From an uncultured Bacteroidales bacterium (lineage in GTDB: Bacteria > Bacteroidota > Bacteroidia > Bacteroidales > UBA932): a stretch of DNA of 64,000 nt. Below are positions 9,212-17,937 of the stretch, in pieces (the stretch's first letter is position 1; every line of letters begins with the position of its first letter). The position numbers and the translations under genes are program-made. Under the pieces are notes generated by a model that saw nothing but the letters and a program-made list of their open reading frames with translations, was not told where the DNA came from and did no database searches. The stretch lies in NCBI GenBank assembly GCA_947179325.1, contig CAMXAU010000004.1, positions 84,385 through 148,384 of the forward strand, in the 5' to 3' direction.

Positions 9212-9231
9212 TAGAATCACCATGTCCTTTT
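9193..9231 (+). terminator. Intrinsic terminator overlapping the 3' end of the BASS gene
   Basis: AAAAGGACATGGT (9193-9205) pairs perfectly with ACCATGTCCTTTT (9219-9231) around a 13-base loop. The upstream arm encodes the last residues (GHGK), so the stop codon sits in the loop. It ends in four T. Confidence 0.7.
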
Positions 9232-9253
9232 AATCCTGTTAACCTTGAACGCC

Positions 9254-10192
9254 CTATCTGATAGCGTCCAGACGTGTCTGGGCAGACATGCGTTCAGTTT
9301 CATCAGGAGTACATGCAATCAGCATAGGAAGATATTTCTTCTCAAGCTTCAGATTCTTCTGCCTCCGTCCGAGCAGGACGCAATTCTTGGCCGCGGTATA
9401 GTCGTCCGGCTTGATTTTCAGCACCTTGTTGTAATATTTCAGTGCCATTTTAGGGTCATTCTTCGCCACAAGATAATATGAGCCCATATTGGAGAGGAAG
9501 ACCGTTGACTTGGAATCCCTGGCAAGCATCTTCTCTGAAAGTGACTTGAAGGCATCAAACGACGCAGGGGACGCGATGTTGTAGAAGACATAGCAGTATT
9601 CCTGGATTGCCCCCTGGAAAAACTCCTCATCCATATCCTCACTGGAAAATTTCCATGGCCTTGATTTTCCGGAATAATACTCATCTGCAATGGATTCCAG
9701 AAAAGCCAGCGCCATATCTGGGCTTTCCTTCTCGTATGACACGAGCGAGGCTGCCTTTATGAACTTGACTTCCATGTCAAGCGGAGAGAGCCTTATGACC
9801 TTGTCTATGTTCTTCAGTGCCACCGAATAAAGCGAGTCATCGTAATTGGTCTCCTCAAAATAGTTTACATTATTTCCAGTAGAGTCCTTAAGGGCGAAGA
9901 GAGGTTCATTGCCAAGGTATCTTTTTCCAGGCCTGGAAACAATCGCAGTGCTCTGCGCCTTGGTGATATAATAGCTGTACTTGGCAAGGAGAAGCTTCCT
10001 GTTGTCCGGATCCACCTGCTCCCAGTTTTCAAGAAGAGTCTCTATTCCCACCCCGGCAGCACCGAGCTTGGACACAAGCATGTCATACCTCTGTGAATAT
10101 TTCTCAGACGCAGCCTCATTTTCAAGCGAGACCTGGGCAAATGCATGCATTGCCAGGCATGAGGCCGCAAACACTAATATTATCTTTTTCAT
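9254..10192 (-). CDS. Exported tetratricopeptide-repeat protein
   Basis: 312 residues from ATG 10192. MKH before MKKIILVF is rejected as the second ATG gives a standard signal peptide (MKKIILVFAASCLAMHAFAQ). The body is helical with repeat-like A/Y patterns. The clearest TPR is near residues 235-275 (GSYYLVAKNDPKMALKYYNK and following VLKIKPDD). A periplasmic scaffold role is likely but no partner is evident. It is the last gene of the operon pyrE / START-like / rRNA methyltransferase / TPR, starting 16 bases after the methyltransferase stop. Confidence 0.75.
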   Translation of the reverse strand: MKKIILVFAASCLAMHAFAQVSLENEAASEKYSQRYDMLVSKLGAAGVGIETLLENWEQVDPDNRKLLLAKYSYYITKAQSTAIVSRPGKRYLGNEPLFALKDSTGNNVNYFEETNYDDSLYSVALKNIDKVIRLSPLDMEVKFIKAASLVSYEKESPDMALAFLESIADEYYSGKSRPWKFSSEDMDEEFFQGAIQEYCYVFYNIASPASFDAFKSLSEKMLARDSKSTVFLSNMGSYYLVAKNDPKMALKYYNKVLKIKPDDYTAAKNCVLLGRRQKNLKLEKKYLPMLIACTPDETERMSAQTRLDAIR

Positions 10193-10208
10193 ATGTTTCA
10201 TGTTACTG

Positions 10209-11633
10209 TTATTTTACATCCATCCTGATACGGCGTCCCTGAGGATGCAGGTTATTGCACCGCGTCCCGAGATTCTTCACAAAGCCCAAAGGAAGCCCGC
10301 CATGGCAGACAAGCACATATCCTTTCGGAAGTTCCGGAAGGCTGATGGAATCCCGGTGCAGGAATGCCAGTGCATCTTCAAGGGAAAGTTCAGCCATCGG
10401 GAATGCATTCTCATCAAGCAGAAGATTCAATGCCAGGTCAGCAGACGGGACAAGGTCATTCCCCTTTATCTCACCCACAGAACACCCCACACGGATAGGG
10501 CGCAGCTCTGCAGCCACGGTCTCCATCTCTGATGCGACAGAGGCAGGCAGGGCAATAAGCAGATTCCCTTTCTGGCGCAATTCCACCTGTGTGCGGAACA
10601 ACGGGTCAAGCGCATGTGCAGACGGCTGAGCCGCGCGGCTCCCGCCTTCCTTTGCACCTTTCCGTTTACCCGGCCTCTGCCGGTCCATTACACTGGCTTC
10701 ACTCCCTGACGTCCTGACAAGGGCCGCACAATACTGTCCCTCTCCCCTGACAAGCCCAGGAACCAGGCTGTATCCGTGTTCTGTCCTGAGCACCCCAGCG
10801 GAACTGAAGGAATCAAGGCCTGTGCAATCTGCCGCCACACCCCCGAGTTCATCCATTATCCACCTGACATTCAGATCATTCTCGTATCTGTTGAATGTGC
10901 ATGTCGAATATACAAGCAGTCCCCCCTCTGCAAGAGAAGGCCACACATCGGCTATAATCCTCTTCTGACGAGACTGGCACAATGCGACATTGTCCCTGGA
11001 CCATTGCCTTTCGGCCTCGGCATCTTTTCTGAACATCCCCTCGCCAGAGCACGGGACATCAGCAAGTATAACATCAAAATATCCTCCGAGCGCGGCAAAG
11101 GAAGAAGGGTCGAGGCTTGTAACCATTACATTCGGCTCTCCCCATAATGCAAGATTCTCTGCAAGCACACCAGACCGCTGCTTCATGACCTCATTAGCAA
11201 TCAGTATAAACCTGTCACCGAACATCTCCCGCAGCGATGCGGCAAGGTCTGTTGTCTTGCCTCCTGGCGCAGCACACAAGTCAAGAACCCTTACGGGCCT
11301 GTCTGCCGGGGCACCATCCGGAAAAAGCCGCCCAAGTGCCTTCCGGAAGACCTCCCCCACAAACATGGAGGATGAATCCTGCACATAATATGCCCCTGCG
11401 TGGAAAAGCGGGTCGAGCGTAAATACCGGCCGAAGTGGCAGCATGATACCGTGGCTGCTCCATGGCACCTGCTCCACAGAAGACTCATCCCAAGCCTTCA
11501 CACCTCCGTCCGTAGACTTGAACGGATTCAGGCGCACCGAGACCGAAGCCGGCCCGCTGAAAGCAGAAAAAGCGACAGCGGCATTCTCACGCCCTATCGC
11601 TTCCTCAAGGTATTCCCTAAAATCATCAAGCAT
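10209..11633 (-). CDS. RsmF-like rRNA (cytosine-C5) methyltransferase
   Basis: 474 residues. The NOL1/NOP2/Sun fold is clear. The SAM-binding motif is LDLCAAPGGKTTDLAA (residues 117-132). Motif IV contains Cys195 (ADVPCSGEGMF) and motif VI Cys245 (VYSTCTFNRYEND); the second Cys is the expected nucleophile and the first aids release. The C-terminal domain (FVKNLGTRCNNLHPQGRRIR) matches the RNA-binding tail of RsmF/YebU-type enzymes. It probably methylates a 16S rRNA cytosine using S-adenosylmethionine. It follows the START-like gene by 14 bases. Confidence 0.9.
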   Translation of the reverse strand: MLDDFREYLEEAIGRENAAVAFSAFSGPASVSVRLNPFKSTDGGVKAWDESSVEQVPWSSHGIMLPLRPVFTLDPLFHAGAYYVQDSSSMFVGEVFRKALGRLFPDGAPADRPVRVLDLCAAPGGKTTDLAASLREMFGDRFILIANEVMKQRSGVLAENLALWGEPNVMVTSLDPSSFAALGGYFDVILADVPCSGEGMFRKDAEAERQWSRDNVALCQSRQKRIIADVWPSLAEGGLLVYSTCTFNRYENDLNVRWIMDELGGVAADCTGLDSFSSAGVLRTEHGYSLVPGLVRGEGQYCAALVRTSGSEASVMDRQRPGKRKGAKEGGSRAAQPSAHALDPLFRTQVELRQKGNLLIALPASVASEMETVAAELRPIRVGCSVGEIKGNDLVPSADLALNLLLDENAFPMAELSLEDALAFLHRDSISLPELPKGYVLVCHGGLPLGFVKNLGTRCNNLHPQGRRIRMDVK

Positions 11634-11647
11634 AGCTGAACAAGCAT

Positions 11648-12151
11648 TTATGACGGATATCCCTTTGAAGGGTCAAAGCCTTCAGAGAATTTTGAAGGGT
11701 CAAAGCCCTCCGGATACATTGACGGGTCCACTCCGTCCGGCATACGTCCCTCAGACACAGCCGAAAGTCCGTCAACCATCTTGTCCAGCACTTCCTGGAG
11801 CTTCGAGCCAAGCATCATCTTCATCATGAAATTAAGGTCAGCTGAAAGCTCGATATAGAATTCAGTCTTGTCCGGTTCTCCGGCCGGATCGAAATGCATT
11901 GATATGCTGAAATTGAAAGGTGCTCCGTTGTCTGTGAAGTCAATCCTGGAATAAGGCACCCTTTCCGAGATCCTTATCCCTACGCTGAACCCCTGCACAA
12001 CAGCATTGAGGCTGTCATAGTCAGCAGTTACTCCCTGCCTCTTGTCCTCCGGCAGGAACTGTATGAAATTACGCATGTCCACAAAGGCCATATACAGCAT
12101 ATATGGAGCCTTGGAAACTATTGCATGCTTGCTCTTTATCTCTGTACGCAT
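11648..12151 (-). CDS. START/SRPBCC-like conserved protein with DPS repeat tail
   Basis: 167 residues from ATG 12151 (MRTEIKSKHAIVSK), which follows the pyrE stop by 2 bases; an upstream in-frame ATG would overlap pyrE. Residues 1-125 have the alternating pattern of the helix-grip (SRPBCC/polyketide-cyclase-like) fold, opening with the S-K-H-A-I-V-SKAPYMLYMAF segment seen in Bacteroidota proteins beside pyrE. The tail (about residues 138-167) repeats a DPSxxxEGF unit: GVDPSMYPEGFDPSK then FSEGFDPSKG. The DNA shows a matching short direct repeat. A ligand is not known. Confidence 0.65.
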   Translation of the reverse strand: MRTEIKSKHAIVSKAPYMLYMAFVDMRNFIQFLPEDKRQGVTADYDSLNAVVQGFSVGIRISERVPYSRIDFTDNGAPFNFSISMHFDPAGEPDKTEFYIELSADLNFMMKMMLGSKLQEVLDKMVDGLSAVSEGRMPDGVDPSMYPEGFDPSKFSEGFDPSKGYPS

Positions 12152-12153
12152 CT

Positions 12154-12792
12154 TTATTCCTCCCTTCCCCATGTTGACGGCGAGAACCTCCATTCCTTGA
12201 TATAGCTGAGGTCATCCTCCTTGATATATCCTGTCTCGCATGCCACCTCAATCAGGGCATCATAGTTTGTAAGTGTATTCAATTCGACATTGGCATTCTC
12301 GAATGCCCGCCTTGAGTGATTGAAATTATATGAGAATATTGCAGACATCCCGAGCACCTGCGCTCCAGCGTTCGCCAGGGCCGCAACGGCTGCAAGGCTG
12401 CTCATGCCTGTGGAGATGAGGTCCTCCACAACAACGACCTTCGCCCCATGCTCCAATATCCCCTCGATCTGCGAGCCTGTGCCGTGGTCCTTTGGCTTAG
12501 GCCTTACATATATAAAAGGTTTCCCCAGGAAATGGGCAATAAGCGCACCATGGGCTATAGCCCCGGTAGCGACGCCCGCTATGACATCCAGGTCAGGGTA
12601 GCGGCTTATTATATTGTCCGCCATCCAGCGGCATACATTCTCCCTGAGTTCCGGATATGAAAGGATCTTTCTATTGTCGCAGTAAATCGGGGAAAGCCAT
12701 CCCGAAGCCCATGTAAACGGTTTTTCCGGACTAAGCAGCACTGCCTTTATGTCAAGGAGCGACTTCGCCACAGACCTCTCTATTGATTCCAT
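12154..12792 (-). CDS. pyrE: Orotate phosphoribosyltransferase
   Basis: 212 residues. The PRPP-binding signature VVVVEDLISTGMSS spans residues 119-132. The N-terminal region SGWLSPIYCDNRKILSYPELR and the catalytic loop lysine (PKPKDHGTG) are conserved. It converts orotate and PRPP to orotidine monophosphate, the fifth step of pyrimidine synthesis, in the cytosol. It is the first gene of a four-gene minus-strand operon and has a good -7 element at 12868-12875. Confidence 0.95.
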   Translation of the reverse strand: MESIERSVAKSLLDIKAVLLSPEKPFTWASGWLSPIYCDNRKILSYPELRENVCRWMADNIISRYPDLDVIAGVATGAIAHGALIAHFLGKPFIYVRPKPKDHGTGSQIEGILEHGAKVVVVEDLISTGMSSLAAVAALANAGAQVLGMSAIFSYNFNHSRRAFENANVELNTLTNYDALIEVACETGYIKEDDLSYIKEWRFSPSTWGREE

Positions 12793-12867
12793 AAAAATAA
12801 TTGGTTAATAATTCATATTTCTGCCTATATTTGCGGCACAGAACGCCGAAAGGCAAGGCATATCATG

Positions 12868-12875
12868 CAAAGGTA
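12868..12875 (-). promoter_or_regulatory. -7 element for the pyrE operon
   Basis: The minus strand reads TACCTTTG, a consensus TAnnTTTG, 75 bases before the pyrE ATG. A TTACTTTG on the plus strand (12883-12890), 10 bases before the Nudix ATG, may serve the divergent gene. Confidence 0.5.
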
Positions 12876-12900
12876 ATAATTTTTACTTTGAGAAACCATA

Positions 12901-13512
12901 ATGCACAAGATATATTTCGAAAAGAGATGCATCAATATCTGCTCTCCCCATGAGCAGGCCCTCACAGACCCGAACGCGGTACAGTTCTGCATAGGTGAAA
13001 GAATTGACCTGCATACCCTTATAGGAATGTTCGAGACAACAGAAAGCCTGAACAGGATATACATCCCCACAAAGGACCCGGACAGCACGTACAGGAAGAT
13101 ATGCGCAGAATTCGTCAACGTCAATGCCGCCGGCGGGCTTGTATCCAACAAGCGGGGCGACTTCCTGCTCATCAGCAGATACGGTCTATGGGACCTGCCC
13201 AAGGGACACCAGGAGGCAGGAGAGGACATCAGGACAACCGCACTCAGGGAGGTCCAGGAAGAGACAGGCATCAGCCAGCTGGAGCTGCGCGACCTGATCT
13301 GCATAACCGACCATTGCTACATAAGGGACGGGAAATGGCATCTCAAGCACACATGGTGGTACGACATGCTGTACACCGACCCGGAGGACCTCACCCCACA
13401 GAGAGAGGAGGACATTTCCAGGGCGGCATGGGTGGCAAAATCAAGCCTGCCCCCTTTCCTGCACAACACCTACCCGTCAATTATAGAGGTTTTCAGGGAA
13501 GCCAAGATATAA
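12901..13512 (+). CDS. Nudix hydrolase
   Basis: 203 residues. A complete Nudix box spans residues 102-124 (Gly102, Glu108, then REVQEETGI at 116-124), giving the metal-binding Glu residues. The N-terminal 70 residues are an extra segment without recognisable motif. The enzyme should hydrolyse a nucleoside diphosphate linked to another group; the substrate cannot be read from the sequence. It is a single-gene unit closed by the terminator at 13513-13552. Confidence 0.88.
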   Translation: MHKIYFEKRCINICSPHEQALTDPNAVQFCIGERIDLHTLIGMFETTESLNRIYIPTKDPDSTYRKICAEFVNVNAAGGLVSNKRGDFLLISRYGLWDLPKGHQEAGEDIRTTALREVQEETGISQLELRDLICITDHCYIRDGKWHLKHTWWYDMLYTDPEDLTPQREEDISRAAWVAKSSLPPFLHNTYPSIIEVFREAKI

Positions 13513-13552
13513 TTTGAGATTTTTTTCGCAAAGGCTGAAACAAAATCTCAAA
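13513..13552. terminator. Terminator after the Nudix gene
   Basis: TTTGAGATTTT (13513-13523) pairs with AAAATCTCAAA (13542-13552), starting directly after the stop codon. A-rich sequence follows on the plus strand and a T run on the minus strand. Confidence 0.55.
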
Positions 13553-13602
13553 AAAATCGTATAATGATATGTGCTGACTAAACCATACAGCTTTCATTTA
13601 TC

Positions 13603-14652
13603 ATGAAACTTTCACAGTTTAATTTCAACCTTTCAAAGGACATGATTGCATCCGAACCACCGAGATGGCGCGACGAATGCAAATTGATGGTAGTCCACAA
13701 GGACACCGGCGAGATAGAACACAGGATATTCAAGGACATCATCGAGTATTTCGGGAAAGGGGACACTTTCGTGCTGAACGACACAAAAGTCTTCCCTGCA
13801 AGGCTTTACGGCAACAAGGAAAAGACAGGTGCCGACATAGAGGTGTTCCTGCTCAGGGAGCTGAACAAGGAACAGAGGCTCTGGGACGTAATTGTCGACC
13901 CTGCCCGAAAGATAAGGATAGGCAACAAGCTATATTTCGGAGATGACGAGAGCCTTGTGGCTGAAGTCATTGACAACACCACGTCAAGAGGGCGCACACT
14001 CCGTTTCCTCTTCGACGGAAGCTATGAGGACTTCAAGGAGACCCTCTTCGGGCTTGGGGAGCCGCCTGTACCAAAATGGGTAAAGGACAAGGTAACCAAG
14101 GAGGACGAGGAGAATTTCCAGACAATCTTCGCTGAAAAGGAGGGAGCGGTCTCTGCTCCCGCTGCCGGGCTTCATTTCAGCCGCGAGCTATTCAACAGAA
14201 TGATCCTCAAGGACATCAACAAGACATTCATCACCCTGCACATGGGGATAGGCCATTTCCGCTCCGTAGATGTCGAGGACCTGTCCAAGCACAAGATGGA
14301 CTCAGAAAGGCTCATCATCACAGAAGAGACAGCCGACATCATCAACAGGACAAAGAAGAACGGGCACAAGGTGCTTGCCGTCGGCGTCACAGTGATGAGA
14401 GGACTTGAGGCATACTACACTACAAATGACGAGGTCATCGCATTCGACGGGTGGACAAACAAGTTCATCTTCCCGCCATACAGGTTCGCGATACCTGACG
14501 CAATTGTGTCGAACTTCCACCTCCCATGCTCGACAATGCTCATGTCTGTAGCTGCGTTCGGCGGCTTTGACAACGTGATGAAAGCATACGGCGTGGCCCT
14601 GAAAGAAGGGTACAAGTTCGGCCCATACGGAGACGCGATGCTCATCATCTGA
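13603..14652 (+). CDS. queA: tRNA preQ1(34) S-adenosylmethionine ribosyltransferase-isomerase
   Basis: 349 residues, full length. QueA hallmarks are [15 protein letters not shown] (about residues 56-70), the [13 protein letters not shown] substrate loop (about 184-196), [10 protein letters not shown] and [17 protein letters not shown]. The enzyme transfers and isomerises the ribosyl group of SAM onto preQ1 in the tRNA wobble position to give epoxyqueuosine. No other queuosine genes are nearby. It is flanked by terminators on both sides. Confidence 0.96.
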   Translation: MKLSQFNFNLSKDMIASEPPRWRDECKLMVVHKDTGEIEHRIFKDIIEYFGKGDTFVLNDTKVFPARLYGNKEKTGADIEVFLLRELNKEQRLWDVIVDPARKIRIGNKLYFGDDESLVAEVIDNTTSRGRTLRFLFDGSYEDFKETLFGLGEPPVPKWVKDKVTKEDEENFQTIFAEKEGAVSAPAAGLHFSRELFNRMILKDINKTFITLHMGIGHFRSVDVEDLSKHKMDSERLIITEETADIINRTKKNGHKVLAVGVTVMRGLEAYYTTNDEVIAFDGWTNKFIFPPYRFAIPDAIVSNFHLPCSTMLMSVAAFGGFDNVMKAYGVALKEGYKFGPYGDAMLII

Positions 14653-14718
14653 CATTCCGCACTGCCCGGAACTGTAAAAAAGAGTAGTTAAAAAAAGAAA
14701 AAACTATAAAAAACATAT

Positions 14719-14754
14719 AAATCCGCCATCCTGGAATATCCAGATGGCGGATTT
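14719..14754 (+). terminator. Strong terminator after queA
   Basis: AAATCCGCCAT with CTGG pairs with CCAG-ATGGCGGATTT (one bulged C, five-base loop AATAT), followed by TATTTT. The ATG inside the 3' arm (14744) is in frame with dprA, and this hairpin is the reason not to use it. Confidence 0.8.
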
Positions 14755-14769
14755 TATTTTGCAGCTCCA

Positions 14770-14777
14770 TATATTTG
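14770..14777 (+). promoter_or_regulatory. -7 element for dprA
   Basis: TATATTTG, 20 bases before ATG 14798. It lies downstream of the alternative ATG at 14744, which supports the later start. Confidence 0.45.
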
Positions 14778-14797
14778 CTCACGATAAGCATAAGACA

Positions 14798-15952
14798 ATG
14801 GAGCTATACGACGAAAGAATCTGCCGCCACTCACTAAACCGGATATTCGGCTACACCCCGAAAACAGCGGCCGCCCTCATAAGCCATTTCGGCTCTGCCG
14901 CAGAACTATACAGAAAAGGCTGGAAAGAGCTGAAGGACGCACTGCCCTACACAAAAGGGATAGACAGGATCTGCGACAAGGAATACGCGGACTCGGAAAA
15001 AGAGCTTGCCTTGATAGAATCCATGGGACACAGGTTCATCTGCAGCCACGAGCCGTCCTATCCGGCCAGCCTGCTTGAATGCGCGGACTCCCCCTCCGGA
15101 CTGTACGTCAGAGGCGACAGTCCAATAGAGGAAATATTCGCCGACAGGACATATGTCGCAGTAATCGGCACAAGGGACCTGTCACCATACGGCAAGGAAT
15201 GGTGCAGGCGGATAATATCCGTACTCTCGGCAGCCAGAGACAAGGTCACTGTTGTCAGCGGCCTTGCAATAGGCACTGACATCACAGCACACCGCGCTGC
15301 CATAGACACCATGACACCAACCATAGCTGTAATACCTACCGGCATCGACAGCATATACCCTCTGCGCCACAGCATTGACGCCAAACGCATTGCGTCTTCA
15401 CCTGGCAGTGCCGTGATTACAGATTTCCCGCCAGGGACATGCGCCGTAAAGATGAATTTTCTCAGGCGAAACAGGATCATAGCAGGCCTCTGCAAGGCAA
15501 CTGTCCTTGTCGAATCAAAGATAAAGGGAGGCGGCATGATGACCGCAAGGCTTGCGTTCTCCTATGACCGCGATGTCCTGGCCCTGCCCGGACGGATCGA
15601 GGACATAAGGTCGCAGGGATGCAACCTGCTGATAAAGGAGAAGATCGCCGAGCCTATCATATCGGAGCACTCGCTCGCCGAGAGCCTCGGCATCAGCGCG
15701 GCAGGAAACGGCCACCACGAGAGCAGAGAGGAGAAGATAAGGAAACTGTACACAGGAAGCATCAGCGAGGACAGCATAGACACCATGGCCAGGATTCTTC
15801 TGGCGATAAGGAGGCAGAGCGGGATAACCATCGGTGAAATCGCCGAAGAATGCAGAATCACATACCAGCGCGCAGCAGAACTTACAGGCCTTCTGGAATG
15901 CGACGGGATTATTTCAACCGACCTCATGAGACGCTGTTCCATAAATCTCTAA
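14798..15952 (+). CDS. dprA: DNA-processing protein DprA (Smf)
   Basis: 384 residues from ATG 14798 (MELYDERICRHSLNRI). An N-terminal helix-hairpin-helix-like region (about 10-60) precedes the Rossmann-type DprA core. Core motifs are YVAVIGTRDLSPYG, VVSGLAIGTDITAH, TGIDSIYP, FPPGTCAVKMNFLRRNRIIA and LALPGRIEDIRSQGCN. A winged-helix C-terminus (about 320-384) completes the protein. DprA binds single-stranded DNA and loads RecA during transformation; in Bacteroidota it is widely conserved even where competence is unproven. It is followed by tatD and ansA. Confidence 0.94.
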   Translation: MELYDERICRHSLNRIFGYTPKTAAALISHFGSAAELYRKGWKELKDALPYTKGIDRICDKEYADSEKELALIESMGHRFICSHEPSYPASLLECADSPSGLYVRGDSPIEEIFADRTYVAVIGTRDLSPYGKEWCRRIISVLSAARDKVTVVSGLAIGTDITAHRAAIDTMTPTIAVIPTGIDSIYPLRHSIDAKRIASSPGSAVITDFPPGTCAVKMNFLRRNRIIAGLCKATVLVESKIKGGGMMTARLAFSYDRDVLALPGRIEDIRSQGCNLLIKEKIAEPIISEHSLAESLGISAAGNGHHESREEKIRKLYTGSISEDSIDTMARILLAIRRQSGITIGEIAEECRITYQRAAELTGLLECDGIISTDLMRRCSINL

Positions 15953-15959
15953 AAAATTG

Positions 15960-15967
15960 TATTTTTG
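15960..15967 (+). promoter_or_regulatory. -7 element for tatD-ansA
   Basis: TATTTTTG starting 7 bases after the dprA stop and 32 bases before the tatD ATG. No good -33 TTG is seen. Confidence 0.45.
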
Positions 15968-15999
15968 CGCTCCATTAGAAAGCACGGGCCAGAAAAGAG

Positions 16000-16770
16000 A
16001 TGAATTTTACAGACACGCACACACACCTGTATGACGAAGCATACAGCGACGACATAGACATTACAGTGTCAAGGGCAATCGAGGCCGGGGTCACGAAGAT
16101 GGTCCTGCCTGACATAGACAGCAAGACAAGAGAGTCCATGTTCTCTCTTGCATCCAGATACCCGGGCATAACGTTCCCTTGCGCAGGGCTTCACCCCACT
16201 GAGGTCAGGGAGAACTGGAGAGACGAAGCCGACCTGCTGATGCAGGCGGCCGGCAGGAAAGAAATCGTCGCAATCGGGGAAAGCGGGATGGACCTGTACT
16301 GGTCAAAGGATTTCATCAGGGAGCAGGAGGAAGTCTTCCGCATCCAGGTCGAGCTTGCAATCAAGCTGGACATACCTATTATAATACATAACAGGGATGC
16401 GACAGAAATCACGCTCAAGATCCTCGAGGACTACAGGGGCAGAGGACTGAAAGGAGTGTTCCATGCATATGGAGGCAGCATTGAGACTTTCCGCACCCTG
16501 GAAAGGTACGGCGACCTATACGTCGGGATCGGAGGAGTCGTCACATTCAGGAAAGCATCCATAGCAGAGACAATAAAGGAGATACCAGTAGAGAGGATCG
16601 TGACCGAGACCGACTCTCCATGGCTCACCCCTGCCCCGCACAGAGGCAAAAGGAACGAGAGCAGCTACATACCGCTTATCGCAGGAAAGATTGCCGAGCA
16701 GAAAGGGATCAGCATCGAGCAGGTCGCAGAGACAACCAGCGCCAACGCGCACAAACTATTCAGGATATGA
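16000..16770 (+). CDS. tatD: TatD-family metal-dependent hydrolase (DNase)
   Basis: 256 residues. The amidohydrolase-like metal ligands are present: His7 and His9 (TDTHTHL), Glu in AIGESGMDLYW, His in IIHNRDA, His in FHAYGG and Asp in TETDSPW. TatD proteins are 3'-5' exonucleases on damaged or single-stranded DNA; YcfH-like paralogues have less certain roles. The last bases form an ATGA overlap with ansA, so the two are translationally coupled. Confidence 0.92.
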   Translation: MNFTDTHTHLYDEAYSDDIDITVSRAIEAGVTKMVLPDIDSKTRESMFSLASRYPGITFPCAGLHPTEVRENWRDEADLLMQAAGRKEIVAIGESGMDLYWSKDFIREQEEVFRIQVELAIKLDIPIIIHNRDATEITLKILEDYRGRGLKGVFHAYGGSIETFRTLERYGDLYVGIGGVVTFRKASIAETIKEIPVERIVTETDSPWLTPAPHRGKRNESSYIPLIAGKIAEQKGISIEQVAETTSANAHKLFRI

Positions 16771-17822
16771 CAAATCGCTTGAACGGAAAGGAAAAGGCAT
16801 CCATCCTGCTCATCTACACTGGCGGGACAATCGGAATGAAGCAGGACCCGTCAGACATGACGCTGAAGCCATTTGACTTCAGCCAGATACTTGATGAAGC
16901 CCCGGAGCTATCCAAATTCGCCTACAAGATAGACACATACACATTCAGTCCGATCATCGACTCCTCCGATGTAGAGCCCGGGCTATGGCAGGAACTTGCG
17001 CAGCTGATTGCAGACAGATACGACAGATATGACGGATTCGTCATCCTGCATGGCACCGACACCATGGCATACTCGGCCTCTGTCCTCAGCTTCATGCTTG
17101 AAGACCTGTCCAAGCCGGTCATCTTCACCGGAAGCCAGCTGCCCATAGGCGTACCGAGGACAGACGGTAAAGAGAACCTGATCTCGTCAGTAGAGATTGC
17201 AGCCGCGAAGGACAGCGACGGGAAGGCAATCGTGCCCGAAGTCTGCATCTATTTTGACAATGTCCTGATGCGCGGCAACAGGGCATCAAAGGTGAACTCA
17301 GACAATTTCCATGCTTTCCGGTCCGAGAACCTCCAGCCACTGGCCATCGCCGGGATAAGCATAAGGTACAACAGGGCCATAATACGCAGGCCTCCATGCA
17401 CGGAGAGACCGCTGAAAGTACACACCTCCCTTGACACAAGGGTATCAATACTGAAGATGCACCCCGGCATCACACCGCATGTTGTAAGGAACATATTATG
17501 CGGCGACCAGACAAGAGCCGTCATAATAGAGACATACGGCTCCGGCAACGCCACATGCAAGGAGTGGTTCATCTCGATAGTCAGGGAGGCATCAGGAAGC
17601 GGCAAGATACTCCTCAATGTGACCCAATGCCTCGGCGGGTGCGTGAATATGGACATATACGCCAACGGGAAGACCCTCAAGGACTCTGGAGTCATCAACA
17701 GTCACGACATAACGACCGAGGGTGCACTCGCCAAACTGTTTTTCCTGATGGGGCAGAGCAGCGACAACAACTGGGTCAAGTCCATGCTTGAGGAAGACCT
17801 TAGAGGTGAAATATCCAAATAA
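16767..17822 (+). CDS. ansA: Type I (cytoplasmic) L-asparaginase
   Basis: 351 residues from ATG 16767, overlapping the tatD stop. Longer upstream frames are rejected because they run inside tatD. The asparaginase signatures are YTGGTIGM (Thr18 nucleophile region) and HGTDTMAYS (residues 95-103). No signal peptide is present, which fits the cytosolic type I enzyme converting asparagine to aspartate and ammonia. The C-terminal domain (NVTQCLGGCVNMDIYANG) is typical. The -7 element upstream of tatD probably serves both genes. Confidence 0.93.
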   Translation: MTNRLNGKEKASILLIYTGGTIGMKQDPSDMTLKPFDFSQILDEAPELSKFAYKIDTYTFSPIIDSSDVEPGLWQELAQLIADRYDRYDGFVILHGTDTMAYSASVLSFMLEDLSKPVIFTGSQLPIGVPRTDGKENLISSVEIAAAKDSDGKAIVPEVCIYFDNVLMRGNRASKVNSDNFHAFRSENLQPLAIAGISIRYNRAIIRRPPCTERPLKVHTSLDTRVSILKMHPGITPHVVRNILCGDQTRAVIIETYGSGNATCKEWFISIVREASGSGKILLNVTQCLGGCVNMDIYANGKTLKDSGVINSHDITTEGALAKLFFLMGQSSDNNWVKSMLEEDLRGEISK

Positions 17823-17825
17823 TTA

Positions 17826-17854
17826 TTGCCAAATGAAAATTTATTGCTAAATTG
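17826..17854 (+). promoter_or_regulatory. Probable promoter of the exbB operon
   Basis: TTG at 17826-17828, 19 bases, then TAAATTG at 17848-17854, one T short of consensus. The leader to ATG 17938 is about 80 bases and A/T-rich. Confidence 0.5.
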
Positions 17855-17937
17855 CAGCGGATTTTGTGATTAGCACACTCCATGGATATAATATAGAACA
17901 ATTTAATACATTTTTAATTAAACACACAAAAACAATT

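Noticed and set aside
14744..14797. Upstream ATG giving an 18-residue longer DprA
   Set aside because: It lies inside the queA terminator hairpin and before the best -7 element.
16620..16766. 49-residue N-terminal extension of asparaginase
   Set aside because: It runs within tatD in another frame and has no homology-like sequence; the ATGA overlap start fits.
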